A stretch of DNA of 5,848 nt from an uncultured Ruminococcus sp. GTDB taxonomy: Bacteria > Bacillota > Clostridia > Oscillospirales > Acutalibacteraceae. The notes beneath the pieces were generated by a model. That model had not been told where the DNA came from. It worked only from the letters and a program-made list of their open reading frames with translations, and searched no databases. Of this stretch, positions 1-5,732 are shown in pieces. The position numbers were made by a program, and so were the translations under genes. Numbering within the stretch: the first letter of the stretch is position 1; the number at the start of each line of letters is the position of its first letter. Location: NCBI GenBank assembly GCA_902773265.1, contig CACYDZ010000113.1:1-5848 (forward strand), written 5' to 3'.

Positions 1-581
1 ACTTTCTTCAGATATCTTGCAATAGACCCGACATTCCTTGAAATGGACATTTTATTGTCATTCAACACAACAATAAAATTTTTCTTGAAACGCCCTGCAT
101 TGTTAAGTCCCTCATAAGCCATACCGCCTGTCAATGCACCGTCACCGATTACCGCTATCGTATAACCATTTTTACCCAGTAAACTTTTTGCTCTTGCAAT
201 ACCGTATGCTGCTGATATGGAAGTACTGCTATGTCCTGCATTGAAAGCGTCATACGGACTTTCTTCACGCTTGGGAAAACCTGATATTCCCCCCTCTTTT
301 CTGATTGACCCGAACCTCTCTGCACGACCTGTCAACAGTTTGTGCGTATAACACTGATGTCCTACATCCCACACAATCGAATCGTCAACAGAGGAAAATA
401 CTTTCTCCAGTGCAACCGTCAACTCAACCGTACCCAGATTAGGAGCAAGATGTCCCCCGTTTTTAGAGAGTACGGTAATCAAATTCTCCCGTATTTCCTG
501 ACAAAGTTCTTCCAGTTGCTGTTCGGTAAAATCAGAAATATCAGATGGGGCTTTTATGTGTTCCAGATATGGTTTTTCCAT
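1..581 (-). CDS. dxs: 1-deoxy-D-xylulose-5-phosphate synthase, N-terminal part (runs off the left edge)
   Basis: This gene encodes the first enzyme of the MEP isoprenoid pathway. It is a cytosolic, thiamine-diphosphate-dependent enzyme that joins pyruvate and glyceraldehyde 3-phosphate into DXP. Only 193 full codons of a family usually about 620 residues long are present, because the gene leaves the window at base 1. The visible part is the thiamine-diphosphate-binding domain. It contains GGHLAPNLG (42-50), the His-rich [14 protein letters not shown] (73-86), AGHSSTSIS (115-123), and the cofactor/Mg motif GDGALTGG (146-153) with NDN at 174-176. The start is the ATG at 579-581. It is preceded by AGGAGG at 594-599, a strong Shine-Dalgarno sequence with slightly long spacing. 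The gene lies 25 nt after the ispA stop and is almost certainly co-transcribed with it. The reading frame shows no damage. Confidence 0.96.
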   Translation of the reverse strand, partial: MEKPYLEHIKAPSDISDFTEQQLEELCQEIRENLITVLSKNGGHLAPNLGTVELTVALEKVFSSVDDSIVWDVGHQCYTHKLLTGRAERFGSIRKEGGISGFPKREESPYDAFNAGHSSTSISAAYGIARAKSLLGKNGYTIAVIGDGALTGGMAYEGLNNAGRFKKNFIVVLNDNKMSISRNVGSIARYLKK

Positions 582-606
582 AGAGTTTTCCCCCCTCCTG
601 ATAAAT

Positions 607-1470
607 TCAGTAGTTTCTTTCTGCCAGAGAAAGTGCCAGATTTTTTAAAGCTGTGGCGTCACCGTCAAACTTTTCAAGACTTTCTATGGCGACAACCGTA
701 AGTTCTTTTACCAGTGTCCTGCACTTTTCTATACCCAGCAAGGAAACATAAGTCGATTTTTGATTTTCCTTATCGCTGCCTACAGGTTTACCGAATGTTT
801 CAGGATTTGCCGTAACATCAAGAATATCATCTTGTATCTGAAAAGCCAGTCCTATACTTTCGCCGAATATTCCGGCATTTTCTATGGCTGTATCGTCTGC
901 ACCTGCAATAATACACCCCATCTCACAGGCACTTTTGATAATAGCACTTGTTTTTTTGATATCCATTTCTCTTAAAATAGTAATATCCGCCATTTTATTT
1001 TCATGTTCGATATCAATTACCTGACCGCCGACCATTCCGCAGGCACCACAATAATAAGCAAGATTATTTACGGCTTTTGCCACACGGTAAGCATTTTCAG
1101 CGGTAATCCCTGATGTTGCCGTCTGAAATGCCAGTGACTGTAAAGCATCTCCCGAAAGTAAGGCAATATCTTCTCCGAATACTTTATGATTGGACGGTTT
1201 TCCCCGTCTGTAATCATCATTATCCATACACGGCAAATCGTCATGTATTAAAGAATAGGTGTGTATCATCTCTACGGCACAGGCAAGCGGTAAGGCTTCT
1301 TCAATAGCCCCGCCACACAACTGACAAAATTCCAGTACCAATAAAGGTCTTATCCTTTTTCCGCCAGCAGTAAGACTGTACTCCATAGACTGAATTAAGT
1401 TACGCTCTGTAACATTTTTAGGCGGTATATAGTTTCGTAAATTTTCTTCAATTAATGTGTTAAAGTTCAT
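607..1470 (-). CDS. ispA: Polyprenyl (farnesyl/geranyl) diphosphate synthase, IspA type
   Basis: This is a cytosolic trans-prenyltransferase that adds isopentenyl diphosphate to allylic diphosphates, giving C10-C20 prenyl diphosphates for quinones, undecaprenyl carriers and the like. The protein is 287 residues, normal for IspA (about 290-300). Seen motifs are GGKRIRP (36-42), the first Asp-rich motif in [20 protein letters not shown] (76-95), the GDAL segment (107-110) and the second Asp-rich motif QIQDDILD (211-218) with FGKPVGSD (226-233). The DDLPCMDND form of the first motif is typical of bacterial FPP synthases, so FPP is the likely product. Chain length is inferred, not shown. The start is the ATG at 1468-1470. 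The frame stays open for 26 more codons to 1548, but that part lies inside a hairpin repeat and is not family sequence. The ribosome binding site is weak (AGAGAAAA). dxs follows 25 nt after the stop. Confidence 0.95.
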   Translation of the reverse strand: MNFNTLIEENLRNYIPPKNVTERNLIQSMEYSLTAGGKRIRPLLVLEFCQLCGGAIEEALPLACAVEMIHTYSLIHDDLPCMDNDDYRRGKPSNHKVFGEDIALLSGDALQSLAFQTATSGITAENAYRVAKAVNNLAYYCGACGMVGGQVIDIEHENKMADITILREMDIKKTSAIIKSACEMGCIIAGADDTAIENAGIFGESIGLAFQIQDDILDVTANPETFGKPVGSDKENQKSTYVSLLGIEKCRTLVKELTVVAIESLEKFDGDATALKNLALSLAERNY

Positions 1471-1485
1471 AGTTTTTCTCTTTTC

Positions 1486-1514
1486 TCTAAAGTATTTTAT
1501 TGCATGATTGTCAA
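1486..1514 (-). promoter_or_regulatory. Possible promoter for ispA-dxs at the repeat edge
   Basis: On the minus strand a perfect -35 box TTGACA (1509-1514) is followed after 17 nt by a poor -10 box TTTAGA (1486-1491, three of six consensus bases). The last bases of the hairpin repeat supply part of the -35 box. Transcription would start about 10 nt before the ispA ATG, so the leader would be very short. It could be a weak internal promoter or chance. Read-through from nusB is the alternative source of ispA-dxs mRNA. Confidence 0.3.
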
Positions 1515-1636
1515 AATTTGCTGACGCAAATTTTGTTTTGCATTTCATCCGTTAAAGGACTTCGCCCTTTAAAACACAGACGGGGTTTCACCCCTTGACC
1601 CCACGAACTTTTTAAAAAAGTTCGACAAAAACTTTC
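1512..1636 (+). repeat. Multi-hairpin intergenic repeat, copy 1 (order D-C-B-A)
   Basis: Four inverted repeats lie in tandem. Hairpin D pairs CAAAATTTGC (1512-1521) with GCAAATTTTG (1526-1535). Hairpin C pairs TTAAAGG (1552-1558) with CCTTTAA (1566-1572). Hairpin B pairs GGGGT (1582-1586) with ACCCC (1590-1594). Hairpin A pairs CGAACTTTTT (1604-1613) with AAAAAGTTCG (1615-1624). The tail GACAAAAACTTTC (1624-1636) is identical in all three copies. The element ends 5 nt before the stop codon of the TsaD-like gene and fills the gap to ispA. It is inverted relative to transcription of these genes. The spacer between D and C and the tail match copy 2, so this is one family rather than unrelated palindromes. 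No coding sequence is apparent in it. Confidence 0.85.
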
Positions 1637-1641
1637 AAGGT

Positions 1642-2592
1642 TTACTTCACAAAGTTTCCAAATTTCAAGGCGGTCAGAACAGCAATACCACCTGCATTGT
1701 CTGTGGAAAATTCGGGTTCAGCGAAATATGCTCCCAACTTTTCTGTCAGACTGTTTCGGATAATACTATTGGACATTACTCCGCCCGAAAACAGTACAGG
1801 CATTTTTCCGTATTGCCTGAAAATATTTTTTGTCATAAGCAGTAATGTCTGTTCGATATATCGCAGTACATAAAAGGCAATTTCTTCTTTGGAAACACCG
1901 CTTTGATACATCTTCTGACAAATATTCTGCACACCTGACAAACAACAGTCGCAATCTTTTACAGTGGGTTTTATCTGGGAAATATTTCCTGAAAAACAAA
2001 GTGCAAGCCTCTCTATTTCTTTACCACATGGAAACCGCAATCCTAACATTATTCCCACACGGTCAATCAACTGACCTGCATTGAGGTCAAGTGTTTTTCC
2101 GACAAGCGTTGCACTGATAATCTCTTTATCATCGGGAGTAACAATAAGTGCTTCAGTAGTTCCGCCTGAAATGTGAAAAGCAAGATGTCTTTCTGTAAAC
2201 AATTCAAAATGTTCTGAAGAATAAATTCCTGCGGCAATATGTCCCTGCTGATGAGAAAAACGGTACAGTGGTATATCCAGTATGGCACTGATACACCTCG
2301 CCAGACCACTTCCGACATTGAAACACGGCATATAAGAACCGTCTACACTTCTTGGGGTAAATGACGCTCCGACAGCTTTCAGTTCTTTCAGATTTACTTC
2401 TTTTGAAAGCAACTCTATCATTTGCGGTAACTGAACTGTATGATGAAATACAGCCTCACTTTGCCGTAATCCTAACTGACCTTCTTTGACAGGCAGTAAT
2501 TTTTTACTGTGAATAATTTTACCTTCCTGATAAACTGCAGTAGATGTGGTATAGTTGCTGGTGTCAATCGCCAGATAACATGACTTGCTCAT
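1642..2592 (-). CDS. TsaD/Kae1-like protein (clostridial 'peptidase M22' paralogue)
   Basis: This is a 316-residue member of the ASKHA-fold TsaD/Kae1/Gcp family. Bona fide TsaD uses threonylcarbamoyl-AMP to make t6A37 on tRNA; the role of this paralogue is not established. Seen signatures are the N-terminal phosphate-1 loop AIDTSNYTTSTAV (8-20), the metal-binding HxxxH as HQQGH (114-118), HISGGTTE (140-147, compare VSGGHT in TsaD), GQLIDRVGIMLGL (173-185), a DCCLSG segment (215-220), GGVMSN (270-275) and TDNAGG (297-302). The canonical E-T-S-C-D-E-T-S loop is changed to D-T-S-N-Y-T-T-S, and the protein is about 20 residues shorter than TsaD. Both points suggest the nusB-linked paralogue rather than the housekeeping enzyme. 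TsaB is unlikely because TsaB lacks HxxxH. The ATG overlaps the nusB stop by 4 nt (2589-2592), implying translational coupling. The old name 'O-sialoglycoprotein endopeptidase' should not be taken as function. Confidence 0.85.
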   Translation of the reverse strand: MSKSCYLAIDTSNYTTSTAVYQEGKIIHSKKLLPVKEGQLGLRQSEAVFHHTVQLPQMIELLSKEVNLKELKAVGASFTPRSVDGSYMPCFNVGSGLARCISAILDIPLYRFSHQQGHIAAGIYSSEHFELFTERHLAFHISGGTTEALIVTPDDKEIISATLVGKTLDLNAGQLIDRVGIMLGLRFPCGKEIERLALCFSGNISQIKPTVKDCDCCLSGVQNICQKMYQSGVSKEEIAFYVLRYIEQTLLLMTKNIFRQYGKMPVLFSGGVMSNSIIRNSLTEKLGAYFAEPEFSTDNAGGIAVLTALKFGNFVK

Positions 2593-3017
2593 AACTCTTT
2601 ACTGCGGACAACAGACCCCAGTACACCATTGACAAATGCCGATTCTTTATCAGACGCATATTTCTTGGCAAGGAGTACCGCTTCATTGATAATGACGCTT
2701 ACAGGATTTTCCGCTTTTACTTGCGATGTGTCGGTATATTTCAACTCACTTATGGCAAGCTGTAACACACTCAGCGATACTTTGGAAATCCTTTTCAATG
2801 ACCAGCCATTCGCATGCTTTTCTATGAGTATATTGATTTCTTCTTCGTGGGTTTCTATCTGTTCCAGAAGATTGATGGCAAAATCATCAATTTCAAAATC
2901 TCTGATTTCCATTGCCGTTTCACAGAGGTCTTTTACGGTTTCCTCCTGAAAATTCCTTTCAAAAGCAAGCAAAAAGGCTTGTTCTCTGGACTGTCTGCGA
3001 GAAAGTTGTGACTTCAT
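2589..3017 (-). CDS. nusB: Transcription antitermination factor NusB
   Basis: NusB is a small all-helical RNA-binding protein. With NusE (ribosomal protein S10) it binds boxA RNA and helps RNA polymerase through rRNA operons. At 142 residues it is the usual size. Recognisable parts are the N-terminal RRQSREQAFLLAFE (7-20), which starts helix 1, the mid-region WSLKRISKVSLSVLQLAISEL (72-92), and the C-terminal family signature VIINEAVLLAKKY (108-120) followed by FVNGVLGSV (128-136). The ATG at 3015-3017 has the SD-like AAGGG at 3028-3032 about 10 nt upstream. An ATG 10 nt further up is out of frame. This is the first gene of the minus-strand unit, with a good promoter about 60 nt upstream, and its stop overlaps the next start. 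Confidence 0.95.
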   Translation of the reverse strand: MKSQLSRRQSREQAFLLAFERNFQEETVKDLCETAMEIRDFEIDDFAINLLEQIETHEEEINILIEKHANGWSLKRISKVSLSVLQLAISELKYTDTSQVKAENPVSVIINEAVLLAKKYASDKESAFVNGVLGSVVRSKEL

Positions 3018-3074
3018 TGTTTATCATCCCTTTTATTGTTATACTTATGTTAAGGTGCAAAATTTACATTTCTT

Positions 3075-3102
3075 ATTATAACACAAATCGCCATTTAATC
3101 AA
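3075..3102 (-). promoter_or_regulatory. Promoter of the nusB unit (sigma-A type, extended -10)
   Basis: The minus strand reads TTGATT (3097-3102), 16 nt, then TATAAT (3075-3080). A TG one base before the -10 box makes an extended -10 (TGTTATAAT). The predicted start near 3068 gives a leader of about 50 nt before nusB. No terminator or riboswitch-like fold was seen in that leader. Confidence 0.75.
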
Positions 3103-3185
3103 GCAATTATGAATATTTATACATTATATTTATTCCACAAAATTTTCTGAAAATTACAGACAAACCGTAAATCTGCATAAACAGG

Positions 3186-3215
3186 TTGATTTTTAAGACA
3201 GAATGATGTTATAAT
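3186..3215 (+). promoter_or_regulatory. Promoter of the CPBP protease-tadA unit (sigma-A type, extended -10)
   Basis: The plus strand reads TTGATT (3186-3191), 18 nt, then TATAAT (3210-3215), again with TG one base before the -10 box (TGTTATAAT). The -35 and extended -10 are identical to those of the divergent nusB promoter; only the spacer differs (18 against 16 nt). The predicted transcription start is near 3222, immediately at the Shine-Dalgarno sequence. About 83 nt of AT-rich sequence (3103-3185) separates the two divergent promoters. Confidence 0.75.
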
Positions 3216-3222
3216 AGGGTAA

Positions 3223-3229
3223 AGAGGTG
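3223..3229 (+). promoter_or_regulatory. Ribosome binding site that fixes the CPBP protease start
   Basis: AGAGGTG (3223-3229) lies 6-8 nt before the ATG at 3236. The in-frame GTG at 3227 overlaps this site and the TTG at 3230 is directly beside it, so neither can be the start. Confidence 0.7.
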
Positions 3230-3235
3230 TTGCTT

Positions 3236-4348
3236 ATGAATAATTATCATCATTACGGAAATACGGGGTATAATCCCAATGTGTCTGCTTATGCCGGATA
3301 TGGCGGTGTACCCAATCTGAACAACTTTGATTTTGAGGAATACAATAAGAAACTGGAAATCCAACGGGAAAAGGACACTGTTAAAAAAATGTCCAACAGA
3401 ATTGGTCTGGCGTTGGTGTTATTCCAGGTGATTATTTCTGTTTTGTCTGTTGTTCTGATAATCCCGCTGATTTTTAACGGTGGTATTGATTTATCAAAAT
3501 ATTCTTACGATGACCCATTTGGCAGTTCTCTGTCTATTATTGACCCTGTGACTTTATATTTGCTTAATGGTGTTCTGTGTCTGGTAGGTTTTCTGTTTGT
3601 CGGCATTATGATTACCAGAACCAATCGTGTACGGCTTGATGAAGTTATCCTTATCAGGCGTACCAATATTGCCGATACCGTAAAAATGGTTATTGCAGGT
3701 ATGGGTGTGGTGTTTGTGTTCAATATACTGCTTGCCCTGATGAATTTTCATTTAAGTCTGTTCGGATTTGAAAACAAGATGCCCGATTATGGAGAAGTCA
3801 AAGGGCTGACAGGAAATCTTTTGTATTTTGCTGCGGTTGCCGTTGTTCCGCCTGTCATTGAAGAATTTGTATTCAGAGGGGCTGTTCTGGGAACTGTCCG
3901 TAAATTTTACGGGGATACATTGGCAATTACGGTTTCTGCGGTACTTTTCGGATTTGCACACGCCAACTTCATTCAGACCCCCGTTACCTTTCTTACAGGA
4001 CTGGTACTCGGCTGGCTTACGGTGAAAACAGGTTCGATGATTCCTGCCATGATTTTGCATTTTATCAATAATGCCGTTGCCGTAATTTCTCAGTTTATGG
4101 TTTACCATATAGAAAGCGATACTTTATTCACGATTATTGATGGTTCCATAAGCGGAGTATTTGTTATCGGCGGTCTGATTTGTGCAATGTCGCTGATAAA
4201 GAAGTACGGAAACAAATTGTTTATCTTTGAGAAAAAAGAATCTAAACTGACATTTTCTCAACAGCTGAAAGCTGTCTTTACTTCTGCGTGGATGATAGTC
4301 TTTACCGTTATTACATTGCTTACCTGTCTTACGACAGCTTCACTGTAA
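3236..4348 (+). CDS. CPBP-family (CAAX protease/bacteriocin-processing) intramembrane metalloprotease
   Basis: This is a 370-residue multi-pass membrane protein of the CPBP/Abi family (Pfam PF02517). These are glutamate-type intramembrane endopeptidases related to Rce1. Bacterial members have been linked to peptide maturation, bacteriocin self-immunity and regulated proteolysis; the substrate here is unknown. All three catalytic motifs are present: EEFVFR (209-214, EExxxR), FGFAH (238-242, FxxxH) and HFINN (275-279, HxxxN). About eight or nine hydrophobic segments are visible, including roughly 57-80, 107-127, 150-171, 194-207, 229-242, 249-263, 268-288, 303-321 and 350-366. The first 55 residues are soluble and unusual: a Tyr/Asn/Gly-rich stretch (2-31) and then a charged helix-like part (33-52). 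There is no signal peptide. The last 40 residues hold a charged loop and one extra membrane segment. tadA follows after 16 nt, so the two are probably co-transcribed. No bacteriocin precursor gene is seen nearby. Confidence 0.88.
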   Translation: MNNYHHYGNTGYNPNVSAYAGYGGVPNLNNFDFEEYNKKLEIQREKDTVKKMSNRIGLALVLFQVIISVLSVVLIIPLIFNGGIDLSKYSYDDPFGSSLSIIDPVTLYLLNGVLCLVGFLFVGIMITRTNRVRLDEVILIRRTNIADTVKMVIAGMGVVFVFNILLALMNFHLSLFGFENKMPDYGEVKGLTGNLLYFAAVAVVPPVIEEFVFRGAVLGTVRKFYGDTLAITVSAVLFGFAHANFIQTPVTFLTGLVLGWLTVKTGSMIPAMILHFINNAVAVISQFMVYHIESDTLFTIIDGSISGVFVIGGLICAMSLIKKYGNKLFIFEKKESKLTFSQQLKAVFTSAWMIVFTVITLLTCLTTASL

Positions 4349-4364
4349 GTATAGGATGTAAATT

Positions 4365-4871
4365 ATGGAAATAAATCATGAATATTTTATGCGTAAGGCC
4401 TTAATCCTTGCCCGAAAGGCTTACGATGAGGGAGAAGTCCCTGTCGGGGCAGTAGTGGTTCATGAGGGTGAGATTATCGGTGAGGGATATAATCAGCGGA
4501 ATAAACAACAGAATGCTATGCTTCATGCAGAAACAATGGCGATTTATAATGCCTGTGAAAAAATGGGCAGTTGGCGGTTATGGGATTGTGACTTATATGT
4601 TACATTAGAACCTTGTCCGATGTGTACGGGTGCAATTATGAACGCAAGAATTACCACCGTCTATTACGGTGCGGATAATATCCGTGCAGGCAGTTGCGGA
4701 ACAGTGTTAAATCTTTTTGATTATCCTTTTACTTATAAAGTGAATGTGGTAAAAGGAATTTTACAGGAAGATTGTGGAGTATTGATGGTTGATTTCTTTC
4801 GCAATCTGCGGGAGAAAAACAAACAGAAAAAGGCTGAGGAAAAATCACTTACAGAAAATCTGATTATCTGA
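4365..4871 (+). CDS. tadA: tRNA-specific adenosine deaminase TadA
   Basis: TadA is a cytosolic zinc enzyme that converts adenosine 34 to inosine in the anticodon of tRNA-Arg(ACG), letting it read CGU, CGC and CGA. It belongs to the cytidine/deoxycytidylate deaminase fold. Seen features are PVGAVVV (26-32), the zinc-ligand and catalytic site HAE (54-56) and the second zinc motif PCPMC (83-87), followed by TGAIMNARI (88-96). The core ends near residue 150, and a lysine-rich tail (151-160) extends to 168, slightly longer than many homologues. The ATG at 4365 has AGGA (4353-4356) 8 nt upstream. It is the second gene of the unit, 16 nt after the protease stop. A hairpin of the repeat family begins 6 nt after its stop. 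The dnaX/SRP RNA neighbourhood seen for tadA in some Firmicutes is not present in this window. Confidence 0.95.
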   Translation: MEINHEYFMRKALILARKAYDEGEVPVGAVVVHEGEIIGEGYNQRNKQQNAMLHAETMAIYNACEKMGSWRLWDCDLYVTLEPCPMCTGAIMNARITTVYYGADNIRAGSCGTVLNLFDYPFTYKVNVVKGILQEDCGVLMVDFFRNLREKNKQKKAEEKSLTENLII

Positions 4872-4876
4872 ATTAA

Positions 4877-4904
4877 CAAAATCTGCATACGCAGATTTTG
4901 TTTT
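4877..4904 (+). terminator. Hairpin D of repeat copy 2, probable tadA terminator
   Basis: CAAAATCTGC (4877-4886), loop ATAC and GCAGATTTTG (4891-4900) form a perfect 10-bp stem, followed by TTTT (4901-4904). With the T-rich 3' arm this could act as a weak intrinsic terminator for the plus-strand unit, starting 6 nt after the tadA stop. It is also the first hairpin of the repeat element. The T-run is short and broken by G, so efficiency is uncertain. Confidence 0.5.
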
Positions 4905-5033
4905 GAATTTTTAGCCGATTAAAGGGCTGCCGCCCTTTAAAATCCTGCCCAAAGGCTCTGCCTTTGGAATCCGCCACTTTTTGAAAAAAGTGGACAAAAA
5001 CTTTCCGTTGTCATAGCGATAAGTTGGTTTTCT
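4877..5033 (+). repeat. Multi-hairpin intergenic repeat, copy 2 (order D-C-B-A plus long tail)
   Basis: Hairpin D lies at 4877-4900. Hairpin C pairs TTAAAGGGC (4919-4927) with GCCCTTTAA (4932-4940). Hairpin B pairs CCAAAGGC (4949-4956) with GCCTTTGG (4960-4967). Hairpin A pairs CCACTTTTT (4974-4982) with AAAAAGTGG (4985-4993). The shared tail GACAAAAACTTTC follows at 4993-5005 and runs on as a further 28 nt (5006-5033) found in copy 3 but not copy 1. The element occupies nearly all of the space between the convergent tadA and membrane-protein genes. Relative to copy 1, stem D has a T-A to C-G paired change, and stems A and B are largely rewritten yet still complementary. Confidence 0.9.
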
Positions 5034-5069
5034 AAAAAAAGAAGCTGAATGTTTTATCACATTCAGCTT
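5034..5069 (-). terminator. Intrinsic terminator of the membrane-protein gene
   Basis: An 11-bp stem pairs 5042-5052 with 5059-5069 around a 6-nt loop. Reading on the minus strand, it begins 8 nt after the stop codon and is followed by C and then seven T (5034-5040). This is a classic rho-independent terminator. The plus-strand side also has a broken T-run (5071-5078), so it may work weakly in both directions for the convergent tadA unit. Its T-tract directly touches the inner end of the 60-bp inverted repeat. Confidence 0.85.
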
Positions 5070-5077
5070 GTTCTTTT

Positions 5078-5629
5078 TCAGAGTTTATAATCTTCATCAT
5101 CTGATATCTCTGTTCTTGTTGTAGCGGAAACAGAAACTTCATCAATTTTATCAATTTCATCTTCATTTTTTGTCTGCTCATCTGTTATCTGTTTCTGTTC
5201 ATTGTCATTTTTTGCTTTGTTTTTCAGGTGATTATCCATTATCATGCCAATACAGACCGCTACCGCTATCTGTAATACAAAAAATACAATATTCATCAAA
5301 GTTTCGTTTACTTTGGAAATCAGTCGGAAATCTATTTGTATCAGCAGAAAGTCAATAAACAACACGCCGACAATTTTTCCCGTAACATCATATCCAAACA
5401 ATTCACAACAGATAATGATTATCGGCACCAGTAAAAATAAATCAGGATATCCTCGAAATGCCAGCAATATCAATACCACAGAAAAGATGATGAGTTCACC
5501 TCGTAGAAATGTCCGATAGAAATTGGGAATGAATTTTTTCATTGCAAAAGTCAATGCTACTCCCAAAGCCGCTATTACCATGAACACCCACTGTTCTGCA
5601 AAAATTTTTGATATGACAGAGATAGACAA
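5078..5629 (-). CDS. Unrecognised small multi-pass membrane protein with acidic C-terminal tail
   Basis: I do not recognise the family. From the proposed TTG start the protein is 183 residues. Hydrophobic segments lie at about 14-29, 46-60, 64-76, 86-99 and 112-131, consistent with four or five membrane spans. Basic residues after the first span (K31, K32, R39, R43) suggest a cytoplasmic loop there. Residues 134-183 are soluble, first rich in Lys/Asn/Gln and then strongly acidic (ISDDEDYKL end), and probably disordered. No catalytic motif, signal peptide or Cys pair was seen. The start is uncertain. The frame is open to a GTG at 5663-5665, but that lies between the -10 box and the predicted transcription start. 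The TTG at 5627-5629 has AAGGA (5640-5644) upstream. An ATG at 5579-5581 is an unlikely alternative without a clear ribosome binding site. The gene is monocistronic, with its own promoter and terminator, inside an inverted repeat. Confidence 0.7.
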   Translation of the reverse strand: MSISVISKIFAEQWVFMVIAALGVALTFAMKKFIPNFYRTFLRGELIIFSVVLILLAFRGYPDLFLLVPIIIICCELFGYDVTGKIVGVLFIDFLLIQIDFRLISKVNETLMNIVFFVLQIAVAVCIGMIMDNHLKNKAKNDNEQKQITDEQTKNEDEIDKIDEVSVSATTRTEISDDEDYKL

Positions 5630-5639
5630 AATGTACACA

Positions 5640-5644
5640 TCCTT
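5640..5644 (-). promoter_or_regulatory. Ribosome binding site supporting the TTG start
   Basis: AAGGA on the minus strand (5640-5644) lies 10 nt before the TTG at 5627-5629. The spacing is a little long; counting the match through AAGGATG shortens it to 8. The GTG at 5636-5638 is too close to be served by it. Confidence 0.5.
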
Positions 5645-5666
5645 ATACTTGATTTTTCCACGCACA

Positions 5667-5695
5667 ATTATAGCACACTGCTGACAAGATGAAAA
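5667..5695 (-). promoter_or_regulatory. Promoter of the membrane-protein gene (extended -10)
   Basis: The minus strand carries TATAAT (5667-5672) preceded by TGC, an extended -10. The -35 candidate TTTTCA (5690-5695) is weak at 17 nt spacing. The predicted start is near 5660, giving a leader of about 30 nt to the TTG start. The stretch between this promoter and the repeat arm (5696-5732) is T-rich with no further signal recognised. Confidence 0.65.
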
Positions 5696-5732
5696 GAGTT
5701 TTTTTAAAATTTTTTCTGAAATGCGTAATGAT

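Noticed and set aside
342..701. Plus-strand open frame opposite dxs and the end of ispA
   Set aside because: It is antisense to two genes with clear family motifs, with no ribosome binding site or recognisable domain; the same holds for the other open frames opposite nusB, the TsaD-like gene, the protease and the membrane protein.
1471..1548. A 26-residue N-terminal extension of IspA from an upstream ATG
   Set aside because: It is encoded by hairpin D and its flanks in the repeat, has no similarity to the family, and the ATG at 1470 gives the normal length.
3018..3074. boxA or leader attenuator for nusB autoregulation
   Set aside because: The roughly 50-nt leader has no stem followed by a T-run and no convincing boxA-like sequence.
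3227..3235. GTG or TTG start for the CPBP protease
   Set aside because: These codons overlap or touch the Shine-Dalgarno sequence; the ATG at 3236 has correct spacing.
3236..4348. Bacteriocin immunity or maturation locus around the CPBP protease
   Set aside because: No small precursor peptide, ABC exporter or regulator lies beside it; its neighbour is tadA.
4872..5077. SRP RNA or tRNA gene after tadA
   Set aside because: The stretch is fully explained by the hairpin repeat and a terminator; no SRP GNAR/GGAA core or tRNA T-loop was seen.
5630..5665. GTG start at 5665 for the membrane protein
   Set aside because: It lies one base after the -10 box and upstream of the expected transcription start, and has no ribosome binding site.
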